From: Dillenia suffruticosa
Taxonomy: Eukaryota > Streptophyta > Magnoliopsida > Dilleniales > Dilleniaceae
Length of the DNA stretch: 64,000 nucleotides
Assembly (NCBI GenBank): GCA_033439265.1
Contig: JAVTVX010000019.1
Coordinates: 4,657,501-4,721,500 of the forward strand
Direction of reading: 5' to 3'
In this document: positions 11,591 through 22,499 of the stretch, in pieces
How positions within the stretch are numbered: position 1 is the stretch's first letter
Layout of the letters: each line of letters opens with the position of its first letter
Notes under the pieces: generated by a model
The model's database searches: none
Told to the model about the DNA's origin: nothing
Seen by the model: the letters and a program-made list of their open reading frames with translations, nothing else
Made by a program: the position numbers and the translations under genes

Positions 11591-12147
11591 ATAATCTATT
11601 TAATGATCATCTTCTTGAGTCCATTTGCTCTGCTTATATAAAGAGAGAGAAAGAAAGCATAAAGGAATGATTTCCATACATCATGATCATTGAGAATATA
11701 GTATATTACTCTCGTCAACTAATTTGTACGATATACTGGAATTACGTGTCTATTTATTATGTTTAGAGAGAGATACAAATCTCCAATTTTATGATTTTTA
11801 TAAATGTAAAAAGTTAGATCATCTCAGTGTCCAATACACTCTAACTCACCAAAGGACAAATAGATAAATCATGAGAAAGGACAATGAAATTGTTAAATGC
11901 AAGAAGTTAGAGAGAATATGTTATGCGGGTGTTTTAGAATGAAAATATTTTAGAATGAAAGTATAGGAAGACACAACGGGTGGCGGTAGAGAGAGAGAAG
12001 CACGACATATGGTAATGGAATTGTGGGACCATTCTTTCGCCCAATTCACTCCAACCCATACCCAAAAAAAGACACATCTCATGTTTAACTCACAAACGAC
12101 AAACGTTACAGGAAGAACGACAAAATTTAAGGTGGTAAGGGGTCATT

Positions 12148-12168
12148 CACACACACACACACACACAT

Positions 12169-12202
<34 letters not shown>
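12148..12202. repeat. (CA)n(TA)n compound microsatellite
   Basis: A run of about ten CA units (12148-12167) passes through catacatacat into about thirteen AT units ending near 12202. Confidence 0.95.
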
Positions 12203-13285
12203 GATTAATGATTAATAAATTAATATTCTATATTGTCTACCGGTGACCGACGGTATGTCTTATAAAAATTGAAGTAAAGTCCTTGCAAGCACATTAAAGT
12301 ACTTTTATTGAAGTGTATTGGAGATCGAATTTTTATAGTTTTTATAATATAATTAAAAAATTAATAATTTTAGTAAAATAATCCTTAAAAAAATTAAATA
12401 AAAGTGCAATACAAGTGCACCCTTAAGCAATCCTCGATCTTCTCATAGATTTGAGAGGCAAATTGCATGTATAGTCTCAGAAAAAGGTATAAAATTTATT
12501 ATTATCACTTTGCTTCAATCCCAAAAACAAGTATGAGTGGTTATGCGCACGACAAACAAGGAAAAATAAATAAATAAATAAAAGAAAGCACAACAGCATG
12601 TTCCCCGAGGACTTGAGGGTTAAAATAAATCTGGCAGGAGGGTTCAAGCATTTAGCCTTGAAGGCCTATTTTTTTTTCTTTATTTTTTTACCTATTAAAT
12701 TTAATTTATCACATTTACATAAATTTCTATAATAAAAGAGAAAAATATAGAAAAAGTATCTACTTCAACACCATACACCATGTAATATGGTACAAATGTA
12801 TTATATGTTACAATTCAATTCTAAACTTCCAAAAACACATAAATATGGTATACATACTATTTTTTCGTTGCCAACCTTATTGCTACATTAGCTATCATTT
12901 TTATTTTTATTTTTGGTAATTTATACATAGGTTACTATGGATATCGTTATATATCGCATTAAAATATATGGTATTATTTTATTAATCAAAATAAGAAAAG
13001 TTATTTTATTAATCATAATTTATAGATGGTAGGAAAATACATACATTGGACACACAAATATTTGTTTTTATTATATTGTATTGTTTAAAAATTAGAAGAC
13101 TATACACTCAATACAAATGTTTTATATATTATATTTGTTATATTATACTACAACAACTAAATTTAGCTCTTAAGTCCGGTTTCCATTTGTTTATCATTTT
13201 TTTTATAAACTATCGACATTCGTTAACCATATTGAATCTGACTAAATTCAGTTTGAGTTGAATTTGACACTTAAAGGGTAAATTT
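12203..13285. other. AT-rich intergenic DNA, no gene seen
   Basis: I find no gene, transposon protein or clear repeat boundary here. The short ORF near 13046-13261 consists of AT-rich codons without family features. Confidence 0.6.
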
Positions 13286-13291
13286 TTCATG

Positions 13292-13385
13292 TATCTATTT
13301 TTTTTATATACAATATTCGAATTTAAAATTTTGTTTAAGAAAAGTTAGTGTCCAACCACTAAACTAACTTAACCATATTGGTTAA
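13292..13385 (-). mobile_element. SINE-like element, antisense, boundaries uncertain
   Basis: Read on the minus strand, this contains a pol III A-box-like ttagtttagtggttgg, a B-box-like aaattcgaatattg about 45 bases later, and an A-rich end (plus-strand T run at 13301-13306). That is the order in a tRNA-derived SINE. I found no convincing target duplication, so the call is tentative. Confidence 0.4.
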
Positions 13386-13859
13386 AAATAATGGTACAGT
13401 TATTCTCAAAAAAATATAACTAACGCAAATATCACAAAAAAATAATGATATGTTATACTCTTGAAATTTTTAAAAATATATAAATATGAAAGTTATAACC
13501 AAGTTTTCTAAAATTATGACCAAAATTTAGTTTTCGATTTCACATAGATTTCTAATTCTATCAACCGTATAGTTAATATTAAATCAATTATAACTCCATT
13601 TCTTTTTAGAAATTTGGTAACCCACAAAAAATACATTAAATAATGAGAGCGAAACTTTTTGTAAATTAAAAAAATAATAAAATGTAATAATTAGAAACTT
13701 TTAGAGATAATTACATATATCCAATTACTATCTTAGGGTTCTTAAATTTCTAAAAGTCTTTCTATTATAAACGGTGATAGCGTATTTATTAGGTGATGGA
13801 CGTATTGATGCCGACGTATGTGAGCATAAAAAAAGGGTAACAGTGCCACGTATGCAAAT
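13386..13859. other. AT-rich intergenic DNA, no gene seen
   Basis: No coding frame, RNA gene or repeat with definable ends was found in this stretch. Confidence 0.5.
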
Positions 13860-14360
13860 TTGGTTTTTTTTTTTTGGGATTTTGATCTGTTCATACTACC
13901 CGATAAATTTATAATCTCTCACTTCTTTATTGCTCCACCATGCCCCCCCTCTCTCTCTCTCTCTCTGACTTTTCCTTACCATGAATGCCACCTCTCCTGG
14001 CCCTTTCCTCCTTGTTGGAAACCTAAACCACCACCAAGTCCAAAATCAACCCCCTCCCCGAAAAAAACGCACCTTTCCTTGTCCAAAAAAATAAAAAAAC
14101 AAAAGAAGAGAAAAAACCACAACCATCCAAAACCCATTATACCAATCTTTCAAAATAATATTAAAATAAAACATAAAAAAGAAAATGAGAAGCATAGCAA
14201 GATTTTCTGCATAGACGGTGCGGCGACGGCGACGGCGACGGAGCCTGTTTAGATTGCTCCTTTAATTCTTGCTTGCCTTTTCAATTCCCATAGTCCCAGA
14301 GTGAGAGAGAGAGAGAGAGATATTGAGAGTGAAGAAGGTGAGAAGAATAATTGAGAAAAA
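13860..14360 (+). other. CT-rich, leader-like stretch with (GGCGAC)n
   Basis: The sequence looks like a transcribed leader: a CT run (13949-13967), proline-coding CCA/CCC-rich DNA, an A-rich stretch, four ggcgac-type hexamers (about 14219-14242) and a GA run (about 14301-14320). A 130-codon ORF spans 13860-14252 but has no recognisable domain and a composition typical of untranslated DNA. It may be the 5' end of a gene whose body is lost or unrecognised. Confidence 0.35.
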
Positions 14361-14971
14361 AAAACCCCATAAATTGTTGTGACAACTACCATATTCCCAC
14401 GCAATTCTGGATCGAACATCATTTCATTTTCTTCTGATTTCTTGTATGTTTGGATGACATGTAGTTGTCACTCGTTAGGGTTAAGCCATAAACATAACTT
14501 TGGTTCTCATAAAACCGAGCATAGAGGAAGAAACGAGACAATGAACAAGAAGAATCAGGGACGTTCTGCCCTCTTGCCCTGCTGGGATATTTTTTGAATC
14601 AATTCCCCACCCGTATTGACAGGTTTTCATATGGGTATGGGCAGCTGCAGGAACATGGTTGAACCGAAAACATATCCCCAGTATCTTCCCGCACTTCACT
14701 TGTTTCTTCCACAGGTTGAGTCATCATTGATCCCCTGAAATACATTCTTTTTTTTCCCTAAATTATTATCTCCAGCTACACATGATATGAAAATACAAAT
14801 GGTGCATATCAAAGCAAACTTAAAAACAAAAAAAGAAAAAAGAAAAAAATAGTGCCCCACGGATGATTCAACCCAGATGTGCCAATTTCTTGTCATCGAA
14901 ATAGTAGCTGTAGATTCTGCTACTGATGCAAGCTCACAAGAAGCTGGCAGAAGTCTACTCTTCACGGGCAT
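14361..14971. other. no gene recognised; short inverted repeat
   Basis: An 11-bp perfect inverted repeat (gtgacaactac at 14379-14389, gtagttgtcac at 14461-14471) encloses 71 bp. On the minus strand 14600-14740 reads as a plausible short coding stretch (TQPVEETSEVREDTGDMFS), but I know no family for it. Nothing firmer can be said. Confidence 0.3.
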
Positions 14972-15238
14972 TTGGGTTCTATCCCATACCCTCTCCAAAC
15001 TCCAATTCAAAATTTCATCAACAATGGACTCTCACCACCCCAAATCAAACAACCTCCAATTTCCAGATCAAATGCGACGAATCCATACCCAACAATGTTT
15101 GTTCAAGGACACAACTCCTCATTCAAACAAGTAGTCCAGATGCTCACGGGCTCTTCAGATACGTCATCATCGAAACAGGGCTCAAACATTAAACCTTCTA
15201 ACAACATACCGCCAATCAAAAGTAAATTTAGAGAGTAA
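14972..15238 (+). pseudogene. VQ-motif protein gene fragment
   Basis: The frame contains NPYPTMFVQGHNSSFKQVVQ followed by MLTGSSD. FKQVVQMLTG (15122-15151) is the FxxxVQxLTG motif of plant VQ proteins, which bind WRKY transcription factors and modulate defence and development. The lead-in NPYPTxFVQ and the trailing IKPSNNIPPIK resemble the VQ4/VQ33-type subgroup. The frame has no ATG before the motif: its first in-frame ATG lies inside MFVQ. It stops about 28 residues after the motif, before the C-terminal basic block typical of this subgroup. VQ genes usually have no intron, so I take it as a truncated copy. A sequencing-type shift or a missing first exon is the alternative. Confidence 0.65.
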
Positions 15239-15327
15239 TTGGGGTGGAGATTAATGGGTATTTAATGATTTGGATAGGCAGGTTATATCTTGAGTAAATG
15301 TTCTGTAGCTATTGCTATTACTGCTGG

Positions 15328-15385
15328 ACTCTCTCTCTCTCTCTCGTGCTTCCACAGTGAAGACGAGTTTAATCAAATCAAACCC

Positions 15386-15427
<42 letters not shown>

Positions 15428-15545
15428 AGAGAGAAGAGAACAAGAAAAGAAAGTTGATGGCTCCCTTGTGGATCACCGTTGGCTGGGAAGAGAAAATTCC
15501 GCAATACCAGAAGAAGCCACCCTCTCTCTCTCTCTCTCTCTCTCT
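15328..15545. repeat. CT - GA - CT microsatellites in mirror arrangement
   Basis: (CT)9 at 15328-15345, (GA)16 at 15390-15422 and (CT)12 at 15521-15545 lie within 220 bp, so the GA run can pair with either CT run. A short ORF between them (MAPLWITVGWEEKIPQ from 15457) has no recognisable family. Confidence 0.9.
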
Positions 15546-15560
15546 TCTTCTTCTTATTAT

Positions 15561-16118
15561 AAAAAAAAAGGTGTCTCTCTCTCATGTTGCGTGGCTTTCC
15601 TTCATTTTTTGAAAGTAGTGTTTGTTTTAATCGTCCGTCGTGAGATTTGGAAGCTTTTTATTACACCAATGTTGTCCGTACACAACACGAGCTGACGTGG
15701 CACTGCCACGCCCGCAGGTTTACTGCTGACACCTCCACCTCAGCACTAGGCTGACATGGCAACATAAAATATTTTTTGATATTGACGTGACATGTTAGTA
15801 TCTATACATCCACGTAAATATCATATCATTATCTATAACAGAAAGACTAATATGTTATGATTTTAAAAATTTGAGGTTCGCAAAATAACATTTCTAATTA
15901 TAGGCACTAATTTACGAAATTTAAACAAAATTCAGTTACCATACATGTAATTATCTCAATCTTTTAAATGGTACATAACAATTTTGGAGGGTATAATAGA
16001 AAAGGTTTGCGTTTGGACGAGGACTAAGAGACCGCCCGCCTGCTGGCTGTTACTAGTTGCAGTGGCAGAGATGGTAAATCAATAAGGAGATTAAGGGCAT
16101 TTACGCGAATACATAACG
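15561..16118. other. upstream region of the ADP/ATP carrier gene
   Basis: No gene is seen. The first part holds several cacgt/gacgtgg/tgacatgg words and repeated gctgacRtggcA(a/c) near 15690 and 15750. The last part is likely the promoter of the carrier gene. No clear TATA box was found. Confidence 0.45.
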
Positions 16119-16126
16119 AACCCTAG
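16119..16126 (+). promoter_or_regulatory. telo-box-like element upstream of AAC
   Basis: aaccctag matches the core of the plant telo-box (AAACCCTA), common near the starts of housekeeping and mitochondrial genes. It lies just before the CT-rich presumed leader. The match is partial and the role is inferred. Confidence 0.35.
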
Positions 16127-16154
16127 TTTCCTTTCTCACGCTCAAAAGGTCATC

Positions 16155-17608
16155 ATGTCAAATACACGCCTCTCCTCACAATCAGGGGAAACAGAACGCG
16201 GTCTCTCTGTTTCTCTCTCCTCTCTCCTGTCGGCGACCTGCTTCAGGTTTAGATTCGCTCTCTCTCTGATCTTTAATTTCACTTTAGTTTTGATTTGTTT
16301 GACTCATGAGAGAGTGTTGATTGGATTTGTTAATTTGTTGTTGCTTTGTCTAGTTTTTAGCAGTTCTGATTAGCTGATTTGTTTATCTAAGTGGTAGATC
16401 GGGTTTATACGGTGGAAATGCTTCTGCTTTTGATCTATGTATCTTGTCAGTTGTTTGCTTACTTGATTGTGTCTATCTGAATGCAATGATAGATGATGAC
16501 GAGGAAGTCGGAAATGTTTTGTTTTTGTTGTTAATTGTGCTGATGGGATTTATGTTTGATGCTTGTGATGTTAGCTTTGTGAACTGATGATTTGGTTGAT
16601 GATGGATCGAGAGTGACGTCTTACATAAGGCTAATTTTCATATAATTGTATCCATAATTTGACTGTCTAACATAACTAGTGGGAAAATTGAGAGTGCCCT
16701 ACTAAGTGATAATTTATACTATTGCCCATTTTGTGATGATTGTTTTTGTAAAATAAAACGAGGGATAATGTTACATTTATTTGGCTAGGATTATTAATGA
16801 ATTTTAGGGATTATGAGTGTTCGGATGATGAGATTGAGAGACTTTGTGGTCTACATTATTTGTCTAATTTCCCTATTATGCATTAGCAAGTCTTTGGTGA
16901 AAAATTGTTTACTTAAGCAGATTCAATAGTTGTGTCTAGTATATTAAATTTAACACTTGGGCGCTTGAGTTAATTTCTCAGGTTTGAAGTCATGATTGAT
17001 GCTTCATGCCACTGTGTTGGATAGTTTCAATTTAAATACTTTTGGCACTTGTGAGCATTTTTTTGTCTTATCACCTCTGAATACTTATATCTGATGTTAA
17101 GACCAAGCCCTTTTTAAATTGCTAATTCTCTCTCTCTCTCTCCCCCCATATTACCGTTTCTCTGTTCTTTTAACTCTCCCTCCCTCGTCCCTCCCACCCT
17201 CTCTCTCTCTCTCTCTGCTGTCTGTATTGGAGGAGTTGCTTTTGTTAGCATATGAGGATCTTTATAATATTTATTTATTGGATATGCTCTAAAAGTCTTT
17301 GAGATTGACCCTGTCACATTATATATGGGGCACTTTTAATTGTTATTTGCAGTTTTTCTGTTCGATGATCATATCTTGTAGGTGTTAATGCTTGCTTGTA
17401 TGTATCTCCTTTGAAACTATATGTCCTCCTCGAGGAAAGCATGCTTTGTCTGTGTAAGTTATACGTTAATGTGGTTCCTTGTGTATAAATTAGAAGGTTA
17501 TTCATGAGTGTCTGTGTCTGTCCATTTCTTTTTGATAATTGTAATGTATCTTGATCGATCTATCAACTTGTTTTTGCAATTATTAATAATTAAGTTATTT
17601 ATTTTCAG
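16155..17608 (+). other. probable 5' UTR exon and leader intron of AAC
   Basis: A CT-rich stretch (16200-16233) followed by cttcag|gtttag gives a plausible donor at 16247. The T-rich DNA to ttattttcag (acceptor ending at 17608) has intron composition. The following exon begins 22 bases before the AAC start codon. A leader intron of about 1.36 kb is common in plant ADP/ATP carrier genes. The exon start is not visible, and transcript data are lacking. Short ORFs and CT runs (17129-17142, 17199-17216) in the intron carry no protein. Confidence 0.6.
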
Positions 17609-17630
17609 GTCACCGTCTTGAGTTGCAAAC

Positions 17631-19734
17631 ATGGCGGATGCATCTAAGCATCCATCAGTCCTTCATAAGATATATGGACAGTCATCCCTCTTTTCTACAA
17701 TTTCCCCTAGCACGCAGGCAAGGTACACTGGTATGCAGAATGGTAGTAATCTTCAGAGTTATCTTCTGCCAGCATACCAAAGCAGTGGACGGGCACTAGC
17801 ATCAAATATGTCTCCAATATGGATTCATGCTCCAAAGGAGGAGAAAGGTTTTAAATCTTTTATGGTTGATTTCTTAATGGGAGGAGTTTCTGCTGCTGTC
17901 TCTAAGACTGCCGCTGCTCCTATTGAGCGTGTTAAGCTCTTGATTCAGAATCAGGATGAAATGATCAAAAGTGGTCGGCTTTCGGAACCTTACAAAGGTA
18001 TTGGTGACTGCTTTGGCAGAACTATCAAGGATGAAGGTGTGATCTCGCTTTGGAGAGGCAACACTGCCAATGTTATTAGATATTTCCCGACCCAGGTAAA
18101 TTTTAGTTCTATTTAATGATAATCAAGTTTGCATTAAGTTTGGGTTAGGCTAATTGATTTTCCTTGTTCTTTTTCCTTTCCAATGGGGTGACAAATTATA
18201 ACATTTGTGTTTATATACCAGGCCTTGAACTTTGCTTTCAAGGACTACTTCAAGAGGATGTTCAACTTCAAGAAAGATAAGGATGGGTACTGGAAATGGT
18301 TTGCTGGAAACTTGGCATCTGGTGGACTTGCTGGTGCTTCATCTCTTATGTTTGTGTATTCCTTGGATTATGCTCGAACACGTTTGGCTGCTGATGCCAA
18401 AGCTGCCAAAAAGGGTGGTGGGAGACAATTCAATGGTTTGATTGATGTGTATAAGAAAACCATTGCATCTGATGGAGTTGTGGGGCTTTACCGTGGATTT
18501 AACATCTCATGTGTTGGGATCATTGTGTACCGCGGCCTTTACTTTGGACTCTATGATTCTCTAAAGCCTGTTATCCTTGTTGGCAATCTGCAGGTAAATA
18601 ACATTCTGATGACATGCTTTTCGAAATAGATGTACCCAAAAAGATGCGTATGAATGCATGCATCATCATCTGTATTCTATTCGAAGCAACCCATTTTCTT
18701 GTGTGCATTTATGTTCACATACATCTTTTTATACATCACAAAGATAAAAGTTATATACCAAAAACAGGTAGCATTGCTTTTAGTGCAAGCAGAAAGAAAA
18801 CTTGAAAAACTTGAACAGTTCTATGATACTGTGCTATGGCTGCCAAGTCTCACTTATCATTGGTAGCGCATATGCCTCCAAGATTAGCTATACCTGCAAA
18901 ATTTTCTATTTTGTATCATATTTCTCATATGTGCCAGTTATGCTTCTAATATGGGAAGAGAGAGAGATCTTATCATTACCCATCTAATTTAGGTGGTTGA
19001 CCCATGCTTTAGAAATTAGAAAGTGATATTGGTAAGATAGCGTATCTGTTAAACCTTAGTTGATGGGAGTATTATGTTTCGTATATAAAGGTTAAACCTT
19101 AGTTGATGGTATTATGTTTCATGTATAAATGCAAGTGATAGTGTTCTTACGTCACTATGATGGCTTAAATGTAATCTTATACATGAAAGGGTTTTTCAGC
19201 TTGCCAGCTACAATCAGTGTCATTAAATTCATGCATCTGTATTTTTTGCAGCCATCTTCATCCTAAAATCCCACCAACGTAGGAGTTTCCACTTTCTCAT
19301 ATTTCAATTCTTTCACCTGTATTTTTGTGCTGCAGATTATTTAGACTATTAATTTTCAAAATGTAGTGAAATAATTGTTCAATTCAACGCCAAAGGGCAT
19401 AAAGATGATCAGGCGCTTTGCTTGATATTTGCAGGATAATTTCTTGGCTAGTTTCTTACTGGGATGGGGAATTACAATTGGCGCCGGATTGGCATCTTAC
19501 CCAATTGATACTGTACGTAGAAGAATGATGATGACCTCTGGAGAAGCTGTCAAATATAAGAGCTCTATGGAGTGCTTTAAGGTTATCATTGCAAATGAAG
19601 GTGTTAAATCACTCTTCAAAGGTGCTGGTGCCAACATTTTGCGTGCTGTTGCTGGTGCTGGTGTGCTTGCTGGATATGACAAGTTGCAGGTCATTGTCCT
19701 CGGCAAGAAGTATGGATCCGGGGGTGGTGGCTAA
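17631..19734 (+). CDS. AAC: mitochondrial ADP/ATP carrier (adenine nucleotide translocator)
   Basis: This inner-membrane antiporter exchanges cytosolic ADP for matrix ATP. Three coding exons, 17631-18095, 18222-18593 and 19435-19734, join in phase 0 with GT/AG introns of 126 and 841 bp and give 378 residues, the usual plant length of about 380. Residues 1-70 form the plant-specific N-terminal extension. Three carrier repeats follow, each with its PX(D/E)XX(K/R)-type signature: APIERVK (P97), YSLDYAR and YPIDTVR (P302). RRRMMM (307-312) is the signature that separates ADP/ATP carriers from other mitochondrial carriers. The ATG follows the splice acceptor by 22 bp and is the only start that retains the extension. 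No break is seen, so the gene looks functional. The 841-bp intron shows no other feature. Confidence 0.97.
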
Positions 19735-20180
19735 TTTTGAGTTAAATTATGATAATGATGAAAGAGATCTTCGGTAGGTTATCATTATCTCGTTTTTGAA
19801 TAATTCTATCCAAAGAACTGTGTTTTCCCTATGGTTTAGGGATTTTATATTCTCCCATCCATTAGAACTGAATTCCACTTGTCCTTTTGAAAGGCTGTTT
19901 GTTGTAGTTTGCAGTCCGCTTTTTGCAAAATTGAATTTTTACCCATAATATTCCGATTTGGGAATGTAATGTATTGTGTTACCATGACATTGTGGCAAGC
20001 ATTGCAGCAACAGTTGTCTCATGTTAAATTTATCTGTTAGTATCCTGCATTAGCTGCTGTTAGCTTGTTGCCTGCACTTGATCTTGACTCTTCACTCTTT
20101 TAGCAGCTCTATTTTCTCTTTGGTCCAATCCGAGATGTACTTCTTTAATCTTCATGGCGATTATTTATGTTGACCCGAAG

Positions 20181-20211
<31 letters not shown>

Positions 20212-20355
20212 GTAGCATTGAATAGGACTTTGTAAGCTGCAGATCTTGATCGCCTAACTGGACTATCCGGGGGCTCACCCCATTTCAAGGTTGCTGTTGA
20301 TAACAAGTGATTCTCCATTGTGCCACCAGGATATATTCTCCTGTTGAAGTTCAGT

Positions 20356-20407
<52 letters not shown>

Positions 20408-20513
20408 AACAAGCAAATGTGAATTAACAAATTATTTGTAGAACCTAGAAGAAAATATTTTGGCAAAGTAGTACATAGAATAGAAATACAATAGGTGATA
20501 GGTGCTGGAGAAT
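19735..20513 (+). other. AAC 3' UTR and intergenic DNA
   Basis: T-rich DNA after the AAC stop is the probable 3' UTR. Two CT microsatellites follow (20185-20211 and 20358-20406). No further gene is seen before the chromovirus. Confidence 0.6.
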
Positions 20514-20518
20514 CACAC

Positions 20519-21005
20519 TATAATAGCCCAGGCAAGATGTCGACTTGAAGAAAGGAGTAAAGTCAACTGTTCAGAATGGAATTTGTGTTATAGTCTCTCT
20601 TTCTTTTATCACTGTTAGGAACTGATCTATAATGATTGTAAGCTTGAACTTTAGAGGGAGAGAGAGAAAGAAAAGAGAGGAGAAGAAAAACAGAGAAGAA
20701 GAGGATAAGAGGAAGAGAAGGAAGAAGAGAGAGGGTAAGAGAAGAGCACCTGAAGGTAAGAGGAAACAATTCATTTCTTCATTACTTTCCTTCCTGAAAC
20801 TTAGAGTTTTTATATACTATTGTCTTAGTGTCTACAATTCTCTAACTGAATTCAGTTAAGTGACAACTTTTCAACTGTTTTTAACTATTCTAACTTCCAA
20901 TTAGTTAGTACTTGTTCTGGAAGTAATCTAGTTACAAACCTAAGCTCTTCAGTTGCAGACCATTTCCTTCGGTTGTAGTCTGAACTCCTTTAGTAGGTTG
21001 TTACA
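20519..21005 (-). repeat. 3' LTR of chromovirus A
   Basis: This LTR is read on the minus strand. The plus strand starts tataatagccc and ends gttgttaca. A polypurine tract (minus-strand aaaggggaaagaaa, 21007-21020) abuts it. The purine-rich core aggagaagaaaaacag is shared with the other LTR. Confidence 0.93.
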
Positions 21006-21059
21006 ATTTCTTTCCCCTTTAAACAATCCTTGTCTCAAGGATTAAAATTCAGAAATTGT

Positions 21060-22499
21060 GCTCTGATGAAATCAATATCTTCCCAAGTGCTTCCTCCAAA
21101 CTGAGATTAACCCATTTGATCAGTACTTGAGTTACTGGTTTGTGAGTCCTCCAGATAACTCTTCTTTTGAGAATGGATTCTGGCTCTACGATAGCTTATT
21201 TGTTAGTGCCCATGAGAGGCAATGTGGGCATCGTATTTTGGTTGTGTCCTAACTTCTTCTTAAGTAATGATACAAGGAAAACATGATGAATCTTTGATCC
21301 TTGTGGTAGTTCCAGTTGATAAGCAACTCTCCCTATCTTGGCTGTTATTTTGAAAGGCCCATAGAACTTGGAGGCTAACTTCTGCTGTTTCCTTAGCTCA
21401 ACAGACTGTTATCTATAGGGTTGTAGTTTTAAGTATACCATGTCACCCACCTGAAACTCTCTTTCTGATCTTTTCTGATCTGCATACAGCTTCATCCTAT
21501 TTTGTGCCTTCGATAAATGGTCCTTAAGTATCTACAGCATGCCTTGCCTATCTTTGACGAAATCCTCAGAGCACGTATTTTCGAATCAACATATGGACCT
21601 AAAGGAATATGTCTAGGCTGATATCCATATAAGACCTCAAATGGAGTCATCTGAATGCTGCTATGAAAATTGGTGTTATACCACCATTCAGCTAGGTTAA
21701 GCCAACTTAACCAATAAGAGGGTCTGTCAGCTGTTATACACCTTAGATAACATTCTAGGCATTGATTTAATCTTACTTTGGCCATCTGTCTGAGGGTGGT
21801 AGGCACTGCTCAGCTTAAGTTTGGTTCCTAACAATTTGAATAGCTCTTGCCAAAACAAACTTGTAAAGACTTTGTCTCGATCTGAAATAATGGAGTCTGG
21901 CAATCCATGTGGCTTGAAGATATTATCCAAGAACAACTTAACTACTTCCCTAGTAGTGAAAGAATGATTTAACCCCATAAAATGGTTGAACTTAGTGAGT
22001 TTGTCAATGACTACAAATATACTGTTACAGCCTTGTGAATTAGGAAGTCCTTCAATGAAGTCCATTGTCACTTGTGACCAGGCTTGGGTTGGAATGAGCA
22101 GAGGTTATAACATGCCAGGATAACGTGTGTTCTCGTGTTTGTTTCTTTGACAAATATCACACTGTTGTACCCACTTATTGATTGTTTTCTTCAAGGAAGG
22201 CCAATAGAAAATAGACTTTACCCTCTACAAGGTCCCCTGCTAACAAGAATGACCCCCAGTAGCAGTATCGTGCATTTGTTGCACAATCTTTTCCCTCATA
22301 TGCAGTCCATTTCCCACCACAATTTTTCTTCTAAATTTCAGCAAACCATCTTTATACTGAAAATCTGAGTTACTGTCAGATTGGATAATAAGTTGAGCTA
22401 TCAAATTTTGACAGTATTCATCATCTTCATAACTCCTAATCACCTCTAATATCCATTGTGGCTGAACTGCTGATACTGTAGTGATACTTGCCTCTGTTA
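21060..22499 (-). pseudogene. chromovirus A integrase and chromodomain-like end
   Basis: The zinc-finger part starts near 22260 (MHDTATGGH). The core carries MDFIEGLPNSQGCNSIFVVI, DSIISDRDKVF and SAYHPQTDGQSK. A GPY/F-type block (FYGPFKI) follows. Near 21060-21180 the minus strand contains ILKRRVIWR and KWVNLSLEEA, which resemble the chromodomain that guides these elements to heterochromatin. Broken in a few places. Confidence 0.85.

Larger units (their letters stand above)
8953..11955. repeat. tandem repeat, three units of about 1 kb
   Basis: Units start at about 8953, 9957 and 11006, each opening with gYttRatcaaYNgagatg. The same blocks then recur in order: ccttggtacattattttc, gatgttattttcc, an AT-rich stretch ending ttgtgttaaagtt, repeated cttccata/cttgaaattagc blocks, a GA-rich run, a TATA-like cttatatatatag, and a tail near ttttagaataaaaatatttt. 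The unit period is about 1004 and 1049 bp, and the last unit is slightly shorter. Each unit holds three or four diverged sub-repeats built on ggaatgRcttccata, so the array has a higher-order structure. ORFs in it come from the repeats. I recognise no protein and no transposon family. It could be a small satellite or a tandemly duplicated decayed element. Confidence 0.85.

Noticed and set aside
11437-11670. ORF with long Arg-Glu repeat
   Set aside because: It is a translation of the (GA)n microsatellite within the 1-kb tandem repeat.
13860-14252. 130-codon proline- and lysine-rich ORF as a new gene
   Set aside because: No domain, no start context, and a composition like a CT-rich plant leader followed by an A-rich stretch; kept only as a leader-like region.
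14379-14471. 11-bp inverted repeat as a MITE or pre-miRNA
   Set aside because: The arms are short, the enclosed 71 bp do not fold further by eye, and no target duplication is visible.
20563-20859. overlapping ORFs on both strands in the chromovirus LTRs (and at 25542-25955)
   Set aside because: They come from purine-rich LTR sequence; the same ORFs appear in both LTRs and have no protein features.
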